In this document: positions 25,904 to 35,796 of the stretch, piece after piece | Numbering within the stretch: the stretch's first letter is position 1 | How the letters are laid out: the number at the start of each line of letters is the position of its first letter | Assembly: GCA_036504095.1 (NCBI GenBank) | Contig: DASXVS010000042.1 | Span: 62,001-126,000 of the forward strand | DNA from: Armatimonadota bacterium | GTDB lineage: Bacteria; Armatimonadota; DTGP01; JAKQQT01 | Direction of reading: 5' to 3' | DNA: 64,000 nucleotides | Program-made: the position numbers and the translations under genes | The notes under the pieces: model-generated | Seen by the model: the letters and a program-made list of their open reading frames with translations, nothing else | Database searches by the model: none | What the model was told of the DNA's origin: nothing

Positions 25904-26571
25904 CCCGGCGCCTCAATCCGGTAGCCGGTCCCGCGCACCGTGTGGATCAGCGGAACGGCGTGTCCTTTGTCGATCTTGCGGCGCAGGTAGGAGATGTAGA
26001 CCTCAAGCACGTTATCCGTGCCGGCGAAGTCGTATTGCCAGACGTGCTGGAGGATCATGGAGCGGGTGAGGACGCGCCCCGCGTTGCGCATCAGGTACTC
26101 CAGGAGCGCATATTCCGTAGCGGAGAGCCGGATGTCCCGGCCGCCCCGGGCCGCCTGCCGGGTCGCAGGGTCCAGCGTCAGATCGCCCACCGTGAGCAGG
26201 GCCGGGGAGGAGACACCGCGGCGCAGGAGGGCGCGCATGCGAGCGAGCAGTTCTCCGACGTGGAAGGGCTTCACGATATAGTCGTCCGCCCCGCTGTCGA
26301 GGCCCTCGATCTTGTCCTCCGTCGTGTCTTTGGCGGTGAGGATCAGGATAGGGATGCCCACGCCGTTTGCCCTGAGTTGTTTGCATACGGAGAATCCGTC
26401 AAGCCCGGGCAGCATCACGTCAAGAAGGACAAGGTCGAACTCCTCCGCGTTCGCCAGCCCAACCGCCGCGAGGCCGTTGTGCACCACGAATGAGGCGTAG
26501 CCCGCTTCCCGGACAGCTTGTTCCAGGAAACGGGCCACACTGGGATTATCTTCGACTATGAGCACGTACAA
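25900..26571 (-). CDS. OmpR/CusR-type response regulator of efflux system B
   Basis: 223 residues. The start is TTG at 26571 with GGAGG ten bases upstream; no in-frame ATG gives a complete receiver. The receiver has the acidic pocket (E7/D8), phosphorylation site D51 in LLDVMLPG, T79 and K101 in IVKPF. The winged helix-turn-helix follows (about 125-220) with LSATEYALLEYLM and YISYLRRKID. It is expected to control the operon in which it sits. Candidate sites are the inverted repeats upstream of the PepSY gene. Confidence 0.94.
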   Translation of the reverse strand: MYVLIVEDNPSVARFLEQAVREAGYASFVVHNGLAAVGLANAEEFDLVLLDVMLPGLDGFSVCKQLRANGVGIPILILTAKDTTEDKIEGLDSGADDYIVKPFHVGELLARMRALLRRGVSSPALLTVGDLTLDPATRQAARGGRDIRLSATEYALLEYLMRNAGRVLTRSMILQHVWQYDFAGTDNVLEVYISYLRRKIDKGHAVPLIHTVRGTGYRIEAPG

Positions 26572-26616
26572 CGCTCAGGGTCCTCCATCAGCCTTCCGTG
26601 AACCTCACGTCGCGGG

Positions 26617-27642
26617 TTATTTGCGGACGACCTCGAGGACTGCAAACGAGCCCGCCAGGAATCGTCGGCGGCGCGGGTTGGCGCCGGGCGCCGGCGGCGC
26701 CGGGTCCGGCTTGGCCGTCACGAGGAAAACATGTCCGTTTTTGGTGTCCAGCGCCATGGTGCGGGCGCCGGGCTCGGTCTTCGCCGTTTCCACAACGGAA
26801 TACTTGTCCGGCGAGTCCTCATGAATCACGGTCAGCGTGCCGTCGCGCCCGTTGGGGCTGAATGCCAATCCCGTCTTGCTGTCGAACGCCAGTCCGTCCG
26901 CCCCGTTGCCGATCGCGGGGGTGGCGACCACTTTGCCAGCCTTCGGGTCGGAGACGACCATCATGCCGTTGGCGCAAGCGCTGAACAGGCGGTCGTGCAC
27001 GTGATCGATCGCGAGCCCGGTGGGCCCGTCGCCCGGCGCGAGGGACCAACGCTTCTTGACGGTCAGCGCCTTCGCGTCGAAGGCGACGATCTCGCTGGTA
27101 TCCTCAAGGTTCACGTATACCGTCCCTTTGCCGTCCGGAACGGCGAACTCCGGCTTGCCGCCGAGAGCCAGCGTTCCGGCGACCTTGCCGGTTGCGGTAT
27201 CGATGGCGGTTGTATCATTGGTGCCGCCGTTGAAGCTGAACACGCGTTTAGTGGCGGGATCGAACATCATGATGTCCGGACCGCGGCCGACAGGGATGGA
27301 CCCGGCGGGCTTGAGCGTCTTGGTGTCGAAAACCGCGACGGTGTTGTCGGCCCCGTTGCTCACGTAACCCCGGCCGAGGGCTGGGTCGAACGCGATGTCG
27401 TGGACGCCCCCCGTCTGGGGGATTGTCCCGACGAGCGCGTGTTTGGCCGTGTCAAACACCTGCACGACGGCGGATCGGCCGATATACAGGCGCCCTGCGG
27501 AGTCCAGTTCGATGGCATCCCATCCGCCGTCGCCACCGATCACGGTGCTTGACACGATCTGGTATCCCGGCGCGGCGGGTTTCGCCCAGCCGGCGGCAGC
27601 GGCGGTTCCGGCCAGGACGGCCAGCGCGATTCGCAATTTCAT
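26617..27642 (-). CDS. Secreted YncE-like seven-bladed beta-propeller
   Basis: 341 residues with a signal peptide ending AAAAGWA. Repeated blade motifs such as VFDTKTLKPAGSIPVG, IDTATGKVAGTLALGG and YVSNGADNTVAVFD mark a YncE/YVTN-type propeller. The start overlaps the stop of the RND gene (ATGA), and 45 bp separate it from the response regulator. Such propellers are periplasmic binding or scaffold proteins; within an efflux-regulator operon it might present a ligand to the sensor kinase, which is inference. Confidence 0.85.
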   Translation of the reverse strand: MKLRIALAVLAGTAAAAGWAKPAAPGYQIVSSTVIGGDGGWDAIELDSAGRLYIGRSAVVQVFDTAKHALVGTIPQTGGVHDIAFDPALGRGYVSNGADNTVAVFDTKTLKPAGSIPVGRGPDIMMFDPATKRVFSFNGGTNDTTAIDTATGKVAGTLALGGKPEFAVPDGKGTVYVNLEDTSEIVAFDAKALTVKKRWSLAPGDGPTGLAIDHVHDRLFSACANGMMVVSDPKAGKVVATPAIGNGADGLAFDSKTGLAFSPNGRDGTLTVIHEDSPDKYSVVETAKTEPGARTMALDTKNGHVFLVTAKPDPAPPAPGANPRRRRFLAGSFAVLEVVRK

Positions 27643-30600
27643 TCAGCGTCTCCTTTCGATTGAGAGACAGGTGTCGCCGAGGCGGGCGCGGGCTGGCGGG
27701 AGACTTGCCAGCGCCTCATCGCGACGTAGAGAAGAGGGGCAAATACGAGCGTAAACATGGTGGAGAACGTCAGGCCGCCGATGACGGCGATGGCGAGAGG
27801 TTTCTGCATCTCGGCGCCGGCGCCAAGGCCCAGCGCGAGTGGAACGAGGCCAAGGATCGCTGTCAGCGTCGTCATCAGGATCGGCCGCAGGCGCACCTCT
27901 CCGGCGTGAACCACGGCCTCCTCAAATGGGACGCCTTCGTGCTCCGCCTTCTGTGCGCGGTCCAACAGCAGGATGCCGTTCTTCACAACGATGCCCACCA
28001 GCATGATCGCCCCCATGAACGAGGACACGTTCAGCGGCGTGCCGGTGGCCCACAGCCCGAAGGTTACGCCGAAGAGCGAGAGCGGCATCACCGCCAGGAT
28101 GACGCTTGGCGCCGTGAAACTGCCGAACTGGAAGAGCATCACGGCGAAGACCAGCAGGATGGCGAGCAGAAGCACACCCAGGAGCCCGCGGAACGACTCG
28201 GATTGACTCTGGAACTGCCCGCCCAGTTCATAGGACACCCCCGGCGGCAGCGGCATCTTGCGCATGCTCGAAGAGACGTCTCGCATCACGGAGCCCAGGT
28301 CGCGTCCGGTGAGGCCGGCGGTCACGTTCACCACCCGACGCTGATCCTCGCGATGCGCTTCCGTCGTGCCCGGCACCGTCTCGACAGAGGCCAGGGCCGA
28401 CAGCGGGAGGTTGAAACCGTTCGGCGAGCGGATGGGGATCGCCGCCATCGACACGGCATCCGACCGGAAGGCATCGGGGAACCGAACCCGAACATCCACT
28501 TGACGGTCGCCTTGCAGAAGTTTGGTGGCCACATCGCCGAACATCGCCGCCCTGGCCTGGTTCGCCACCGCGTCCGGTGTGAGGCCCGCCCGGCCGGCGC
28601 GCACCGGATCAACGCGGGCGACGAGTTGCGGTCCGGCCTCAACGACGCCGCTCTGAACGTCAACCGCGCCTTTCACGGCCTCCAGCCGGCCCGCCACGGT
28701 GCGAGCCAGGCCCTCGAGTTGGGCCTGGTTCGGCCCGAACATCTTCACCTCGATGGGCGCGGCCTCCCCGGCGAGATCGCCGATGAGATCCTGGAGGACC
28801 TGGATGAAATCCACCTCAACGCCCGGAACGCTCTCCGTGATACGGCCGCGCACTTCGTCCATCACCGCCTCGATGTTGTGCCGGGGGCTGCCCTTCAGGA
28901 CCACGGCAAAATCGCCGGTGTTCGGTTCCGTGATGAAGAAACCCATTTCGGTGCCCGTGCGCCGGGAGTAACCCTGCACCTCGGGCGTGTCCTCGAGAAT
29001 CCTCTCGATCTGGCGCAGCACACGGTCGCTCTCGGCCAGGGATGTGCCGGGCGGCGTCCGGTAGTCCAGCACAAAAGCCCCCTCGTCCATGGTCGGCATG
29101 AATCCGCTTCCCAGACGGGTGGCGAAGAGCAGCGTCAGCGCAACGATTCCGGCGGCTCCGGCGGGCAGCACCCAGCCCCGGCGCAGCGACCAGCGAAGTA
29201 TCCGTTCATACGCGCGAATGGTCCGTTCGAAGAGCCTCCCGTGCTCCCTGGCGCCGTGCGGCACGCGCAGGTACGCCGCACACAGGGATGGGCTGACGAG
29301 GAGAGCCAAGGCGAGCGAGACCAGCAAGGCGATGGTGAGGGTCACGGCCAAGGCGGTGAAGAATGCGCCGGCGACGCCTCCGAGCAAGACGAGAGGCAGG
29401 AAGACGACCACGGTCGTGAGCGTCGATGAGATCATCGGCGCGGCGATCTCCGTGGCGGCCATCTGGACCGCCGAGCCGGCAACCTCGCCGTGCGACAGGT
29501 GGCGGAAGACGTTCTCGACCACGACGATGGCATCGTCGATCACGAGTCCGATCCCAACGGCCAACGCGCCCAGCGTCATCAGGTTCAAACTGAGCCCGGC
29601 GAGGCGCATCAGGAGGAACGTGATGAGCACCGTCAGAGGGATGATCGCGCCCGTCACGAGCGTGGCCCGGACATTTCCCAGGAACATCAGCAGGACAAAC
29701 ACCGCGAGGACAAAGCCGATCAGCACCGCGTCCCGAACGCTGCCGACGGCTTCGCGGATGAGGACGGACTGATCGTAGAACGTGCCGACATCGATGCCGG
29801 GCGGCAGGTCGGCCCGCAACCGTTCCATCGTCTTTACCACTGCCTGCACCACGGACATCGTGTTCGCGTCCGGCTGGCGCACGATGTTCAGCAACACCGC
29901 CTCAGCGCCGTCCGCCGTTACCACGGTGGTGCGGTCCTGCACCGAAGCCCGAACCGTCGCAACATCTTTGAGCGGCACAGGCACGCCGCCTCGTTCCGCG
30001 ACGGTGACGCCTTCCAGTTGGGCAAGCGTCGCCGTTTCGCCTGACACCAGCACCTGGTAGTTCTGGAAGCGGCGATCCATGCGCCCGGCGGACCGGACGA
30101 CGTTTGCCTGCGTCAGCGCCTCCTCGATATCCGGAAGCGACAGGTGATAGGCGGCGAGCCGCTGCGGATTGACCTCAACGGCGATCTCCGGCGCGCGTCC
30201 TCCCTGCACCACCACGCGGGCCACGCCGGGCACGCGGGCGAGCTGGGGCTGCAGAGTGTAGGTGGCGAGGGTCCACAGCTCGGACTGCGAGAGCGTTTTC
30301 GAGCGCAGCGAGAGCCCATAGATGGGGAACACGGTGGGGTTCATGCGTTCCGCCGTCACCTCGATATCCGGCGGCAGGTTCGTCCGCGCCTCGCTGATGC
30401 GCGCCTGCGTCATCTGCTGTGCGGTGAGCATATCGGTGCCCCACGAGAAATCGATGGACAGCTCGCTGGCGCCCCGCTGCGTGGTGGAGCGGATCTTGCG
30501 CACGCCCGGCACGTTCGCCACGGCCTGCTCCAGCGGCCGGGTGACGCTGGCTTCCATCATCTGCGCGGGCGCGTCGCCACCCTCGGCGATGACGACCAGG

Positions 30601-30731
30601 CGCGGGAACGTTACATCCGGCAGGATGGCGACGGGGAATGTGAAGAGGAGCCATCCGCCCACTACGCAGAGCGCGGCTGTCACGAACAGGATGGCCTTGA
30701 TATGCCCTGTGGCGAAGCGCGATAGCCTCAT
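27639..30731 (-). CDS. RND efflux pump (inner-membrane transporter), efflux system B
   Basis: 1,030 residues with the 12-helix, two-porter-loop layout. It starts [17 protein letters not shown] and has TM4 [17 protein letters not shown] with the essential Asp pair, and [10 protein letters not shown] / [17 protein letters not shown] in the first porter domain. The style is nearest the HAE/CzcA-like groups without the metal-binding methionine signature being evident to me. Start and stop both overlap neighbours by 4 bp (adaptor upstream, propeller downstream). It is more conventional than the pump of system A, lacking the Gly-rich insert. Confidence 0.94.
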   Translation of the reverse strand: MRLSRFATGHIKAILFVTAALCVVGGWLLFTFPVAILPDVTFPRLVVIAEGGDAPAQMMEASVTRPLEQAVANVPGVRKIRSTTQRGASELSIDFSWGTDMLTAQQMTQARISEARTNLPPDIEVTAERMNPTVFPIYGLSLRSKTLSQSELWTLATYTLQPQLARVPGVARVVVQGGRAPEIAVEVNPQRLAAYHLSLPDIEEALTQANVVRSAGRMDRRFQNYQVLVSGETATLAQLEGVTVAERGGVPVPLKDVATVRASVQDRTTVVTADGAEAVLLNIVRQPDANTMSVVQAVVKTMERLRADLPPGIDVGTFYDQSVLIREAVGSVRDAVLIGFVLAVFVLLMFLGNVRATLVTGAIIPLTVLITFLLMRLAGLSLNLMTLGALAVGIGLVIDDAIVVVENVFRHLSHGEVAGSAVQMAATEIAAPMISSTLTTVVVFLPLVLLGGVAGAFFTALAVTLTIALLVSLALALLVSPSLCAAYLRVPHGAREHGRLFERTIRAYERILRWSLRRGWVLPAGAAGIVALTLLFATRLGSGFMPTMDEGAFVLDYRTPPGTSLAESDRVLRQIERILEDTPEVQGYSRRTGTEMGFFITEPNTGDFAVVLKGSPRHNIEAVMDEVRGRITESVPGVEVDFIQVLQDLIGDLAGEAAPIEVKMFGPNQAQLEGLARTVAGRLEAVKGAVDVQSGVVEAGPQLVARVDPVRAGRAGLTPDAVANQARAAMFGDVATKLLQGDRQVDVRVRFPDAFRSDAVSMAAIPIRSPNGFNLPLSALASVETVPGTTEAHREDQRRVVNVTAGLTGRDLGSVMRDVSSSMRKMPLPPGVSYELGGQFQSQSESFRGLLGVLLLAILLVFAVMLFQFGSFTAPSVILAVMPLSLFGVTFGLWATGTPLNVSSFMGAIMLVGIVVKNGILLLDRAQKAEHEGVPFEEAVVHAGEVRLRPILMTTLTAILGLVPLALGLGAGAEMQKPLAIAVIGGLTFSTMFTLVFAPLLYVAMRRWQVSRQPAPASATPVSQSKGDAE

Positions 30732-32191
30732 TGCGCCTGCGCCCCCGCGGGCTTCACTTTGGCGCCGTCCGGCAACTCATACTGCCCGACGCGGATCACC
30801 GTTTCACCGGGCTTGAGTCCCGAGCGCACTTCCACGAAGGCGTCCTGTTCCGGGCCGAGGGTTACCGTCCGCTGGTGCGCCGTGCCATCCGGCGAGACGG
30901 TGAAGGCCACACTTTTGCCCTCGCGCGAAACCACGGCCTCCTTCGGGATGGCCACGCCGCGCGGGTCGCTGTGGACGATGATACGGGCCATGGCAAACGA
31001 GCCCGGCTTCAGGCGCCCGCCCGGGTTGGCCACGGCGATGCGGACGCTGAGAAGGTTTGTCTGCGGATCCACCTGGCCAACGGTGAGGACGCGTCCCGCC
31101 GCCGTCTGCGGCCCCGCGTTCAGGCGCACAATCTGGCCCGGTCGTACGCCCGCGCCCTCGCCTTCGGGCAGATTCGCGAGGAGGTTGAGGGACGTTGTAT
31201 TGGCGATTTCCAGGATCGGCGAAGCGGGATCGGCCGTATCGCCGGGGTTGGCCATCCGGTGGGTCACTATCCCCGGGATGGGGGAGCGCAGCACGGTATA
31301 CGCCGCCGCCGCTTGCATTGATATCGCCTCCTGGCGCTTCGCCTCCACCAGCAGGGTCCCCTGCTCGGCCTGCCTCAATGCCGCCTTGGCCTGGCGCACA
31401 TGGGCGTCTCCGCTCTTTCGCGCCTGTGCCAGCGCTTCCCGAGCGGCCTGCACCCGGAGTTCGGCGGCCCGGACGTCTTCGATTCGCGAACCGGCGCGCA
31501 CGAGGCTCGCCTGGGCCTTCGCGCTGCCCAGACCGGACTCAGCGACGCTGAGCGCCGTCTGTGCATCCTCCAATTGACGCTTCGGGACGATACCCTTCTC
31601 ATTGAGGTATTTGACGCGCTCGATCTCCGATGCCGCCCGATCCCGGGTCGCCTGGGCCTGACGTACCGCCTGATCCGCCTGGGCGATTTCCTGCGGGCGC
31701 GCGCCTGCGCGGGTCTTCGCCAGATCCGTCTCTGCCGATTGGAGGGTCGTGCGCGCCTGTTGAAGCGCGGCCTCCCGGTCGATCCCGGCGGCGTCCAGCG
31801 CGAGGCGCGCCGCGCGGAGGGCGCTGACCCTGTCCGATTCCGCCGCCTGCGCGCCATACCGGGCCTGGTTGGCCTGAGCGTTGGAAGCGCGGCTGTCAAG
31901 TGTCGCGACCACCTGGCCCGCCGCCACGCGATCGCCCTCGCGGACCGGAATCGTCTCGATGCGCCCCGCCGTTACGGCCGCCACCTTTGCGGAGTCTCCC
32001 TGCGCCGGCGCGAGCGTACCCTGGGCCACGACGATCGTCTCCATCGGCTGCACCGTCACGCGCGCCGTCTCCACGGCGACCGGCGCCGCGGCGGGTTCGC
32101 CCGCCGGGTCTGCCTTATTCGAGCGCCCGCATCCGGCGAGCGCCAGTGCAGTCAGTCCCAAAACGATTCCCTTTACGTTGCCGGTCCTCAC
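30728..32191 (-). CDS. RND periplasmic adaptor lipoprotein, efflux system B
   Basis: 487 residues. The lipobox LALAGC (C21) marks it as an inner-membrane lipoprotein. Lipoyl half-motifs (AGRIETIPVREGDRVAAGQ and SPIPGIVTHRMANPGD) bracket a long Ala/Gln-rich coiled coil (about 100-300), followed by a beta-barrel (VRLNAGPQTAAGRVLTVGQ) and membrane-proximal domain. It overlaps both neighbouring genes by 4 bp. It connects the RND pump with the TolC-type channel. Confidence 0.94.
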   Translation of the reverse strand: MRTGNVKGIVLGLTALALAGCGRSNKADPAGEPAAAPVAVETARVTVQPMETIVVAQGTLAPAQGDSAKVAAVTAGRIETIPVREGDRVAAGQVVATLDSRASNAQANQARYGAQAAESDRVSALRAARLALDAAGIDREAALQQARTTLQSAETDLAKTRAGARPQEIAQADQAVRQAQATRDRAASEIERVKYLNEKGIVPKRQLEDAQTALSVAESGLGSAKAQASLVRAGSRIEDVRAAELRVQAAREALAQARKSGDAHVRQAKAALRQAEQGTLLVEAKRQEAISMQAAAAYTVLRSPIPGIVTHRMANPGDTADPASPILEIANTTSLNLLANLPEGEGAGVRPGQIVRLNAGPQTAAGRVLTVGQVDPQTNLLSVRIAVANPGGRLKPGSFAMARIIVHSDPRGVAIPKEAVVSREGKSVAFTVSPDGTAHQRTVTLGPEQDAFVEVRSGLKPGETVIRVGQYELPDGAKVKPAGAQAQ

Positions 32192-33441
32192 GTCAGCGGT
32201 CCTCCAACAGCGTGCTCCAAAGTCGCCAGCGCGGTGTTCTCGTCGGCCAGCGCCCGGGCGTAATCGGCCTGCTCGTTCCGATATATCTGCTGCGCATCGA
32301 GGAGCTCCAGATAGGATGAAGCCCCGTGTTCGTAGCCCGTTTGCGCCATTTCCAGGAGCTCCCTGGCGCGGTCGAGCCGGCCCGAACGGAATGATTCGAC
32401 CGATTTCTGTGAAAGCGTGAGCATTCGGTAGGCCTCATCGACCTCCAGCGTTGCCGTTCGCGTCGATTCAGCGAGCGCTGCCTGCTGCTCGGTGAGCGCC
32501 GCCTTCGCCGAGGCGACCGCGGCGCGGTCACGCCCGAGGTCCAGGAGGGGCAGCGTGAGGCCGATGCGGACCGAGCTTCCCCCGGTGGAAGGGTTGAGGG
32601 TGGAATGGCGGCCCTCCACGAAGATATCCGGCTGCCACGCTGCGCGCGCGCCCGAGACGTCCGATGACCGGGCTTCGCGAAGCCGCTGGGCCGCGGCGAG
32701 GTCTGGCCTCTGCCGCAGCGCCCTCTGCTGCAGCCCTTCGAGTGGCTGCGAGAAGGCTACGCCCTCCAGCTTGTCCGCCAGTTCCAGAGCGGCGTTCGCG
32801 GGCAGGCCGACGAGGCTCCTCAGTGCGGCGTAACGGTTTTCGCGCTCCGCGTCCGCGGCGTCCAGCGCCTGCCGGGCCCGGGTCGTTTCCACCTCGCCGC
32901 GAAGGACATTGCTGCGGGCGGCGTCGCCGGCCTGGAATTGGACCTGAGCGGCGGTTGCGAACGCCTCCGCCTCCGCCAGTGAATCGGCGGCCAGGGCGCG
33001 CTCCACGTCCGCCCGCAGGGCGGAGAAGTAGGCGGTCCTTACCGCGAGCGTGACGTCCAACTCGGCAAGCGCCAAGTTCGCGGCGGCGGCATCCCGTTCG
33101 GCCTGCGCCGCGTGGACCCTCGGCCCAACCTTGCCGGGCAGTTCCGCCGTCTGGCTGAGCACGACATCTTCGTCGAACCCGGCGGTCTCCGTGCTGCCGT
33201 AGGGCTTTGCCAGCGTGAGCGTCGGGTTGGGCAGCGCGCGGGCGCCCCGGATCCCGGCCGCGGCGCCCTTAAGTCGCGCGTCCGCTCCCCGCACCGGGAA
33301 ACTATGGACATGCGCCTGACGGACGGCTTCGGCCAGCGAAAGCGGTATCGGCGCCGCCGCGAACGCGACGGAAGCGATGCCCGCCGCGAGAAGGGCGAGG
33401 CACCACGAGCGCCAAACTGGATGACGGTATTGCGGTCTCAT
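32188..33441 (-). CDS. TolC/CusC-type outer-membrane channel, efflux system B
   Basis: 417 residues with a signal peptide (LALLAAGIASVAFAAA). It has two TolC-like halves with LSLAEAVRQA at the start, SVRIGLTLPLLDLGRDRAAVA before the second helical hairpin and YLELLDAQQIYRNEQ near the end, the usual CzcC/CusC pattern. There is no lipobox. It follows the PepSY gene after a 101-bp gap containing a strong hairpin and overlaps the adaptor gene by 4 bp. Confidence 0.92.
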   Translation of the reverse strand: MRPQYRHPVWRSWCLALLAAGIASVAFAAAPIPLSLAEAVRQAHVHSFPVRGADARLKGAAAGIRGARALPNPTLTLAKPYGSTETAGFDEDVVLSQTAELPGKVGPRVHAAQAERDAAAANLALAELDVTLAVRTAYFSALRADVERALAADSLAEAEAFATAAQVQFQAGDAARSNVLRGEVETTRARQALDAADAERENRYAALRSLVGLPANAALELADKLEGVAFSQPLEGLQQRALRQRPDLAAAQRLREARSSDVSGARAAWQPDIFVEGRHSTLNPSTGGSSVRIGLTLPLLDLGRDRAAVASAKAALTEQQAALAESTRTATLEVDEAYRMLTLSQKSVESFRSGRLDRARELLEMAQTGYEHGASSYLELLDAQQIYRNEQADYARALADENTALATLEHAVGGPLT

Positions 33442-33477
33442 AAGTAAAAGTATGTGCCGTGAGGCGTTTCAAACGGA

Positions 33478-33512
33478 GGCCGGCCCACCCGCGCTTGCGC
33501 GGGGGACCGGCC
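33478..33512 (-). terminator. GC-rich hairpin between the PepSY and TolC genes
   Basis: GGCCGG...CCCGCGC at the left pairs with GCGCGGG...CCGGCC at the right around a TTGC loop. No T-run follows on the minus strand. It probably dampens transcription from the PepSY gene into the efflux genes, or protects the mRNA, rather than ending it completely. Confidence 0.45.
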
Positions 33513-33542
33513 TGTACCGGTAGATAACGATTGGACGTAGCC

Positions 33543-33932
33543 TCAGTCCTTTTCGTTAGCCTCACCCTTCTCGACCGGCTTCGCTTTTGCGCCTTTGCCG
33601 GCGGCCTTCTTCTCGGCGGCGGCCTCTTTGGCCTCTTCCTTGGGGCTGGTCACTTCCACACTGGCGATCTTGCCGGTGTTGGCGTCCACCATCACTTCGC
33701 GAAGCGTCTTGGCTGAGCGAACGTTCACGGCGTACTGCCACTTTCCGTCTTCGTTCTCCAGGGCGACCTTGCCTACAACCTTGCCGGGGTACTTCGCCAG
33801 CGCGGCTTTGGACGCCTGGACAGCCGTAACCTTGACTTTGGGGGCCGGCGCTTTGGCTTTCGGTTTCGGTGCGGCCATCGCGGCGGACGCGATCAGCGCG
33901 GAGAGCGCTACGAACAACGCGGTCTTCTTCAT
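33543..33932 (-). CDS. Secreted PepSY-domain protein
   Basis: 129 residues; ATG is preceded by GGAGGAG. The signal peptide is KTALFVALSALIASAAMA. One PepSY domain (about 35-95) contains VTAVQASKAALAKYPGKVV and WQYAVNVRS...VMVDANTGKI, the usual two-strand pattern. The C-terminus is a Lys/Glu/Ala-rich charged tail. It is the first gene of the efflux B operon. PepSY proteins in such settings are thought to sense or bind ligands or inhibit peptidases; the specific role here is unknown. Confidence 0.88.
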   Translation of the reverse strand: MKKTALFVALSALIASAAMAAPKPKAKAPAPKVKVTAVQASKAALAKYPGKVVGKVALENEDGKWQYAVNVRSAKTLREVMVDANTGKIASVEVTSPKEEAKEAAAEKKAAGKGAKAKPVEKGEANEKD

Positions 33933-33968
33933 CCTTCTACTCCTCCGGGAAAGGGGACAATAGTCATC

Positions 33969-34034
33969 CTCAACGATCAGGTTGAGCGCTGTACCTGAGA
34001 AGGGCCTTAGGCGAAGATGAGAATGCTCTCAGGT
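33969..34034. promoter_or_regulatory. Inverted repeats in the promoter region of the efflux B operon
   Basis: CTCAAC / GTTGAG (33969-33974 and 33981-33986) is a 6-bp inverted repeat with a 6-bp spacer. ACCTGAGA (33993-34000) is perfectly inverted at 34027-34034 (TCTCAGGT), centres 34 bp apart. They sit 40-100 bp upstream of the PepSY start, where the operon's own response regulator would be expected to bind. No clear -10/-35 can be fixed. Confidence 0.4.
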
Positions 34035-34145
34035 CCGGGGCCGGAGCGACACCCGCCGTCGCCGGAAGGCGGCATCTTTGGTCATACTTGATCTGGTGAA
34101 GCGGCCTCCGGTATTTAACCCGCCGCGGTGTTGGAAGGAAGTCCC

Positions 34146-35774
34146 ATGCAAAGGCGATTGTTTGCCCTTTTCATCTCCGTCCTGGCCTCAGCGTCAGGTG
34201 TGCAGGCAGTAACCCCGACCGACCTCGATGTCACCTACATCGAGCGGACCCCGCGCTACGATTACGACGCCGCCAAGAACAACCCCGCGCCCGGTGACGT
34301 TGTGACTTTCACCGCGCATGTGATCAACTGGGGCGCCGCGGCAGTCAATTCCGTGCCCTTCAGCTGGCAGATCGATTCGGACCCGCCCACCACGGGCGTC
34401 ATCGACTCGATAGCCGCCGGTTCGGAGAAGACCCTTACGCTTCCGTGGACGTGGCAATCAGGCAACCACACGGTCAATTTCACCATCGACCCGGCCAACA
34501 CGATCGCCGAAACGACCAAATCCAACAACAGCATCACGGACCGTACCAACTCCATCATCGCCGGATTCTGGGTTGAGCAGACGGCTTACAACTATTTCCA
34601 CGCCCATCAGCAGGACCTGAAGATAGGCTCCAATTCGTGGCAGGACTGGATACAGCGCCAGATGGCCCGGCAGAATTCGCTCTACGCCTCCGCAATTTAT
34701 CCGTTGACCCCGCATGGCGTTCTGGACCGCGTACGAATCGACAAGATCGTGGTTGTGCCGGATGGCGCTCTGCCGTTGCACGGCGGCCTTGCTACAAACG
34801 ACCCGGATATGAGCGACAAAACCGTGGACCTCATGTGGGGGTTTCCGGCCATTCAGGTAACCGGCAGCACTCAGTATTCCAATACAACCTCCACCGACGT
34901 CAACAACCCGTTCTATCTGGAGGGCTCCCTGATTCACGAGCTGGGCCACGCCCGCTACCTGGTGGATCAGTACGGTTATGACGTTCACAACACCTACAAT
35001 CCGTCGACCGGCCAGGGTTACGACTCCGTGCAGATCCAGGAGGACGGGAAGCCGGTAGCAGGCACGGCCCTGATGCCGTTTATCGCGTTCAACGAAGTGC
35101 TCTACTACAACAAGAGCGGCGGCATTATGACGGGTCCCTACGGTTTCGTCTGGAGCCCTTACGAAGCGGCCGCGCTGAACCTCATCGCCGGACACCGCGC
35201 GCTGTGCGGCAATTACAATGCGCCTTGCAACATCGGCGCCTTCCTTAACGACCTGCCCCAGCGCAATCACGTTCGGTTCGTCGACTCGCAGGGCCGGCCG
35301 GTGGCCGGCGCGGACATCCGACTGTACCAGGCCACCGGCGGCCCCGGCTGGTATGGCAAGACATTTGACAACACGCCGGACCTTTTCTTCACCACGGACA
35401 GCAGGGGCTTGGCCGATATGCCTCGCAATCCCTTCAGCTCAGGGATGATCCAGGATACGTACGGCCTCACCAACGGCGTGGCGATCCTGCGCGTCCAGCA
35501 CTCCAGCGGGCTGTGGTACCGGTTCATGGAAGTCACTGACTTCAACATGCAATACTGGTCCGGCGCCACGCAGGACGCGAACTACACCATCACTTTGCCC
35601 GGCGCCGTTGGCGCGATACCGTACACCGTCCAGGATGCCGCCCGCGCCCTGCAGATCGCTTCTGGCCTCGCCGCCCCCGGCGCCGGAGATTGGCCCGCTC
35701 TGGACTGGGACGGCGCTTCCGGAATAACGGCTCAGGACGCGACGGCCATCCTCCGGATAGCGCTGGGGCTCTGA
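34146..35774 (+). CDS. Secreted zincin-like metallopeptidase with CARDB-like and dockerin-like domains
   Basis: 542 residues from ATG 34146 behind GGAAGGAAG. A signal peptide (ALFISVLASASGVQA) precedes a CARDB/Ig-like domain (about 25-135; AAVNSVPFSWQID, NTIAETTKSNNS). The central region has HELGH (264-268) with D274 as a plausible third zinc ligand. An Ig-like segment (RFVDSQGRPVAGADIRLY) follows. The last 50 residues hold two Asp-rich helix-loop repeats (VQDAARALQIASG and ITAQDATAILRIALG) resembling type I dockerin or bacterial calcium-binding tails. Peptidase activity is inferred from the motif only; no cohesin is visible in the window. Confidence 0.8.
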   Translation: MQRRLFALFISVLASASGVQAVTPTDLDVTYIERTPRYDYDAAKNNPAPGDVVTFTAHVINWGAAAVNSVPFSWQIDSDPPTTGVIDSIAAGSEKTLTLPWTWQSGNHTVNFTIDPANTIAETTKSNNSITDRTNSIIAGFWVEQTAYNYFHAHQQDLKIGSNSWQDWIQRQMARQNSLYASAIYPLTPHGVLDRVRIDKIVVVPDGALPLHGGLATNDPDMSDKTVDLMWGFPAIQVTGSTQYSNTTSTDVNNPFYLEGSLIHELGHARYLVDQYGYDVHNTYNPSTGQGYDSVQIQEDGKPVAGTALMPFIAFNEVLYYNKSGGIMTGPYGFVWSPYEAAALNLIAGHRALCGNYNAPCNIGAFLNDLPQRNHVRFVDSQGRPVAGADIRLYQATGGPGWYGKTFDNTPDLFFTTDSRGLADMPRNPFSSGMIQDTYGLTNGVAILRVQHSSGLWYRFMEVTDFNMQYWSGATQDANYTITLPGAVGAIPYTVQDAARALQIASGLAAPGAGDWPALDWDGASGITAQDATAILRIALGL

Positions 35775-35796
35775 GCCCTCGAACCCGGTCCGATCT

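Noticed and set aside
27423-29429. 668-codon plus-strand open frame
   Set aside because: Antisense to RND pump B, rich in Arg/His/Gln without any motif.
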